Positions 32,196-35,226 of a stretch of DNA of 35,226 nucleotides are shown one piece after another; position 1 is the stretch's first letter, and every line of letters starts with the position of its first letter. Source of the DNA: Hyphomicrobiaceae bacterium. GTDB taxonomy: Bacteria; Pseudomonadota; Alphaproteobacteria; Rhizobiales; Hyphomicrobiaceae. The position numbers and the translations under genes are program-made. The stretch spans positions 1 to 35,226 of the forward strand of contig JAMXLN010000192.1 in the NCBI GenBank assembly GCA_024281145.1, read 5' to 3'. Below the pieces are notes generated by a model, which was not told the origin of the DNA, did no database searches, and worked only from the letters and a program-made list of their open reading frames with translations.

Positions 32196-33311
32196 TCACC
32201 GCCGGGCCCCCGAGGGTCGGCCCGGTTCGACACCAAGAGCGGCAGCAACGGCGGGATGGATGATGCGCCCACGGTGCACGTTGAGACCGGCCAGCAGATG
32301 CGGGTCATCGCGCATGGCGACTTCGGGGCCCTTGTCGGCCAGTGCCAGGATGAAGGGCAGCGTGGCGTTGTTGAGGGCGAAGGTGGAGGTGCGCGCCACG
32401 GCGCCCGGCATGTTGGTGACGCAGTAGTGCACCACTTCGTGCAACACGTAGGTCGGGCTGGCATGGGTGGTGGGGCGGGACGTTTCCGAGCAGCCCCCCT
32501 GGTCGATGGAAATGTCGACCAGCACGGAGCCGCGCTTCATCTCGCGGACCAGCTTGTCGGTGATGAGCTTGGGCGCCGCCGCTCCCGGCACCAGCACGGC
32601 ACCGATGACGAGATCGGCCTCGAGCACGTAATCGTCGACCGCCTGGCGCGTTGAGAAGATGGTATTGACGGCGGCACCAAACTGCTGGTCGATGGCGTAA
32701 AGCCGCTCAACATTGATGTCGAGTACGGTGACCTGCGCCTCGAGCCCGATCCCCATGCGCGCGGCGTTGACACCGGAAACGCCACCGCCCAGCACGACGA
32801 TCTTGGCGGGCGCCACACCGGCGACGCCGCCGAGCAGCATGCCGCGCCCGCCCTGCTCCATCTCCAAGCAGTGCGCACCCGCCTGGATGGCCATGCGGCC
32901 GGCCACCTCGCTCATGGGCGCCAACAGCGGCAGGCCGCCACGCGCACTCGTCACCGTTTCGTAGGCGATGGCCGTGACGCCGGATGCCATGAGGGCCTTG
33001 GCCTGCTCGGGGTCGGGCGCCAGGTGCAGGTAGGTAAACAGCGTCTGGCCCTCGCGCAGCATCAGGCACTCCGTCGGCTGCGGCTCCTTGACCTTGACGA
33101 TCAGGTCGCAGCTGGAGAACACCTCCGTCGCGGAGGCGAGCACCGTGGCGCCGGCGCGCTCGTAGTCCCTGTCGAACATCCCCTGGCGCGCGGCTGCATC
33201 GCGCTCCACGAACACCTGATGTCCGTGCTCGACGGCCTCGCGCACACTGGCCGGCGTCATGCCGACGCGATACTCGTGAACCTTGATCTCCTTTGGCACG
33301 CCAATGCGCAT
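32196..33311 (-). CDS. ald: Alanine dehydrogenase
   Basis: A 371-residue NAD-dependent enzyme, exactly the usual family length, that interconverts L-alanine with pyruvate and ammonia in the cytoplasm. MRIGVPKEIKVHEYRVGMTP includes Arg15; Lys75 (IVKVKEP) and His96 (TYLHLAPD) are the substrate and catalytic residues. The nucleotide-binding motif GGGVSGVNAARM and the DISIDQGG segment are also typical. I chose the ATG at 33311 rather than 33341 because the conserved N-terminus begins there and GGAGA lies upstream. The neighbouring glc genes oxidise glycolate to glyoxylate, so pyruvate and glyoxylate/amino-acid metabolism could meet here; regulation is not evident from sequence. Confidence 0.95.
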   Translation of the reverse strand: MRIGVPKEIKVHEYRVGMTPASVREAVEHGHQVFVERDAAARQGMFDRDYERAGATVLASATEVFSSCDLIVKVKEPQPTECLMLREGQTLFTYLHLAPDPEQAKALMASGVTAIAYETVTSARGGLPLLAPMSEVAGRMAIQAGAHCLEMEQGGRGMLLGGVAGVAPAKIVVLGGGVSGVNAARMGIGLEAQVTVLDINVERLYAIDQQFGAAVNTIFSTRQAVDDYVLEADLVIGAVLVPGAAAPKLITDKLVREMKRGSVLVDISIDQGGCSETSRPTTHASPTYVLHEVVHYCVTNMPGAVARTSTFALNNATLPFILALADKGPEVAMRDDPHLLAGLNVHRGRIIHPAVAAALGVEPGRPSGARR

Positions 33312-33359
33312 GGATCGCTGTCTCCGGGGTGGAATCGGCAAGTTCGCAAACGTAGAGGC

Positions 33360-33635
33360 TCACGCGCGCGCGGGCAATTGCGCGCCCATTGGCCGGGCAG
33401 CACTCAAAGCTTGAGAGCCTGCCCCGTCAGCACTGAACAAACCCGCCCTTTGGCATTGAAGTTTGGCTGTGCCGGAAAGCAACCGGAAGCTGCCTTCATG
33501 GTTGGGCACCACCGTGCGGGTTGGAGAGCCCGACAGGGTTTGGCAATCCGTGCAATGGCAAATCACCACCTTGCTGGGGTCGACTTCGGGCTCGCAGCGG
33601 ATCTTGCCGCAGTGGCAACCACCGTCGATCTTCAT
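33360..33635 (-). CDS. GFA/CENP-V-family zinc protein, C-terminally truncated
   Basis: A 91-residue product starting at the ATG at 33635 with GAGGGATGG upstream. The N-terminal part is clearly GFA family: MKIDGGCHCGKIRCEPEV, VVICHCTDCQTLSGSP and EGSFRLLSGTAKL, with the zinc cysteines of the CxC and CHCxxC sites. After residue 65 the family similarity stops. The expected second-half FCPxCG motif is missing in all frames I checked, and the protein ends with a low-complexity tail. It may be a decaying gene or a shortened domain with only one zinc site. Named after glutathione-dependent formaldehyde-activating enzyme, but most members have unknown functions. The track merges it into a longer ORF from 34091 that starts inside glcF. 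Confidence 0.65.
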   Translation of the reverse strand: MKIDGGCHCGKIRCEPEVDPSKVVICHCTDCQTLSGSPTRTVVPNHEGSFRLLSGTAKLQCQRAGLFSADGAGSQALSAARPMGAQLPARA

Positions 33636-33811
33636 GGGGGTCCATCCCTCCGCGCACTCGATCGGGACCTTGTGCTGCGCCGGTTGCTTCGGATTGAGGC
33701 TGGCATCTGCCGCCTTCGCCGGCAACCTTCCCATCAAGCGCCGTCCCCCCTTGCGCCAAAAGCCGGTGGTGGATGGGGCGCGGGGAGGACCTGGGCGCCC
33801 TTCCTCGCCCA

Positions 33812-35170
33812 TCACGTCACCGCCACGAGCGGCCGAGCGTTGGGCACGTCCTGGACGTGGGCGGCCAGGGCTTCGAGGCCACGCGGCAGCGGACCGCCGT
33901 AGGCCCAGTCCAGCAGCTCCACGGTATGGGCGACGGGAATGTCCATGGCGCTCGCCAGCTGGGTGATGCAGCCGATGTTGCCGGTCGCCACCACATCGGG
34001 GCGGATGCTGCGGATATTGGCGATCTTGCGGTCGCGCAGCTCGGCGGCGATCTCGGGCTGGAGGATGTTGTAGGTCCCGGCCGAGCCGCAACAGAGGTGG
34101 CCCTCCGGTACCTCGACAACCGTGAAGCCCGCCCTGCCCAGGAGCTTGCGCGGCTCCTCAAAGATGCGCTGGCCATGCTGCATGGAGCAGGCGGAGTGAT
34201 AGGCCACGCGCAACGACGACCAGCGCACGGGCGGACCCATCTCATAGCTGCCGAGAAACTCCGTCACGTCCAATGTCATGCTGGCGAGCTTGGCCGCCCG
34301 CTGCGCATAGGCGGGTTCGTGGGCCAGCATGTGCGCATAGTCCTTCACGGTCGTGCCGCACCCGGAGGCGTTGATGATGATCGCATCGATGCGGTCGCCC
34401 TTGTCCATCAGGCGCATCCAGGCATCGACATTGCGCTTGGCAAATTCGATTGCTTCGGCCTCTCGCCCCATATGATGCACCAAGGCCCCACAGCAGCCGG
34501 CCCCGGGTGCGACCTCCACGTCCACGCCGCGTCGTGCGAGCAGGCGGATGGTGGCGTCGTTGATCTCGGGTCGCAATACCTGCTGCGCGCAGCCCGCCAG
34601 CAGGATGACGCGCCGTCTGCGCTCGGACTTGGTTGCGGCCGTGCCCGGGCCCGTGAAGGTGGCGCCGCGCAAGAACCCGTCGGGGGCCAGGTCGAGCATG
34701 GCCACGAGCTCCTTAAACCCCAGCCGATGCAACAGCCCGGCGAATGGCTGGGCAAAGCGCGCTGCCCGCAACGCCAGGCGCAGTCGCTGCGGGTAGGGCA
34801 GGACGGCGGCGATGAAGGCGCGAGCCAGTCGCTCTCTAAAGCCGCGGTGGCGCGTCTCTTCGATGTGGGCGCGGGCGTGGTCGACGAGGTGCATGTAGTC
34901 GACCCCGCTCGGACAGGTGGTCATGCACGAGAGGCAAGACAGGCAGCGGTCGACGTGGTGCTGCACCTCCGGGCTTGCCGCTCGGTCGTGCTCGAACATG
35001 TCCTTCATCAGATAGATGCGGCCGCGCGGGCTGTCGCGCTCATCGCCCAGGAGCACGTAGGTCGGGCAGGTCGCCGTGCACAGGCCGCAATGGACGCAGC
35101 GGCGCAGGATGGCGTCGGCCTCCGCGATGCGCGGGTTCTCCAGCTGCTCGGGCTTGAAATTCGTCTGCAT
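33812..35170 (-). CDS. glcF: Glycolate oxidase iron-sulfur subunit GlcF
   Basis: A 452-residue subunit with two N-terminal [4Fe-4S] motifs, CVHCGLCTATCP (Cys25, 28, 31, 35) and CLSCLSCMTTCP (Cys76, 79, 82, 86), followed by two CCG domains (GAGCCGALVHHMGRE and HLCCGSAGTYN). With GlcD and GlcE it oxidises glycolate (or D-lactate) to glyoxylate and passes electrons to the membrane quinone pool. The ATG at 35170 lies six bases after the glcE stop, so the two are in one operon; glcD is expected further upstream, outside the window. The C-terminus GNIGCITQLASAMDIPVAHTV is the usual GlcF end region. It is followed on the same strand by the GFA remnant and ald. Confidence 0.96.
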   Translation of the reverse strand: MQTNFKPEQLENPRIAEADAILRRCVHCGLCTATCPTYVLLGDERDSPRGRIYLMKDMFEHDRAASPEVQHHVDRCLSCLSCMTTCPSGVDYMHLVDHARAHIEETRHRGFRERLARAFIAAVLPYPQRLRLALRAARFAQPFAGLLHRLGFKELVAMLDLAPDGFLRGATFTGPGTAATKSERRRRVILLAGCAQQVLRPEINDATIRLLARRGVDVEVAPGAGCCGALVHHMGREAEAIEFAKRNVDAWMRLMDKGDRIDAIIINASGCGTTVKDYAHMLAHEPAYAQRAAKLASMTLDVTEFLGSYEMGPPVRWSSLRVAYHSACSMQHGQRIFEEPRKLLGRAGFTVVEVPEGHLCCGSAGTYNILQPEIAAELRDRKIANIRSIRPDVVATGNIGCITQLASAMDIPVAHTVELLDWAYGGPLPRGLEALAAHVQDVPNARPLVAVT

Positions 35171-35176
35171 CAGCTC

Positions 35177-35226
35177 TCACACGTTCGCGTACATGCGGCC
35201 GGGGTTGAGAATGCCGGCGGGATCGA
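35177..35226 (-). CDS. glcE: Glycolate oxidase FAD-binding subunit GlcE (C-terminal end only)
   Basis: The last 15 codons before a TGA at 35179-35177 read DPAGILNPGRMYANV, the typical end of FAD-linked oxidases of the GlcD/GlcE family. Position directly before glcF makes GlcE the best choice. It is not in the ORF track because it enters from the window edge. Nothing else of the gene is visible. Confidence 0.8.
   Translation of the reverse strand, partial: DPAGILNPGRMYANV

Overview
This is a GC-rich chromosomal window from an alphaproteobacterium, most likely of the order Hyphomicrobiales (Rhizobiales). The main support is the fabI-fabB-fabA cluster transcribed divergently from an Irr-type Fur-family regulator, an arrangement I associate with that group. 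Supporting signs are an FtsX with a long Arg/Pro-rich N-terminal tail, a tandem pair of M16 peptidases, orphan Bug/TctC and Dpp-type transport genes, and an aerobic Mo-hydroxylase. No tRNA, rRNA, insertion sequence, prophage or CRISPR array was recognised.

Layout. 0-1 kb: ftsE and the start of ftsX (minus strand). 1.2-3.1 kb: an OafA-type acyltransferase with an SGNH domain. 3.2-7.2 kb (minus): murI, then fabI, fabB and fabA, for peptidoglycan precursor and unsaturated fatty acid synthesis. 7.5-8.05 kb: irr, preceded by a plausible sigma-70 promoter and a tiny upstream ORF. 8.05-9.3 kb: a gene-poor stretch with a 21-bp tandem array, a perfect 18-bp palindrome containing the chromosomal parS consensus, and an untracked 53-codon ORF. 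9.3-14.7 kb: an amidase, an L,D-transpeptidase, two luciferase-like (LLM) oxidoreductases and an HdeD-like membrane protein. 14.7-20.1 kb: an accessory catabolic region with a two-domain extradiol-type dioxygenase divergent from a tight operon of Bug/TctC binding protein, [2Fe-2S] subunit, molybdopterin subunit and a ModA-like protein without a signal peptide. 20.2-22.9 kb (minus): an overlapping M16 peptidase pair, one with HxxEH and one without. 23-24.3 kb: a small secreted protein between two arrays built on related 15-bp units. 24.3-31.3 kb: a complete Dpp/Opp-type ABC importer followed by an SsuD-like LLM monooxygenase. 31.3-35.2 kb (minus): a crotonase-fold protein lacking both catalytic glutamates, alanine dehydrogenase, a truncated GFA-family protein, glcF and the last codons of glcE.

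How the genes fit together. The left part is core envelope and lipid metabolism (FtsEX, MurI, FabABI, amidase, L,D-transpeptidase). The right part looks like scavenging of organic compounds: importers or binding proteins sit next to flavin, molybdenum and non-heme iron oxygenases, with glycolate and alanine oxidation alongside. The substrates cannot be read from sequence. The observations I rate highest are the parS site, the two related 15-bp palindrome-containing arrays around 23-24.3 kb, and the Mo-hydroxylase operon ending in a ModA-like protein that appears to stay in the cytoplasm.
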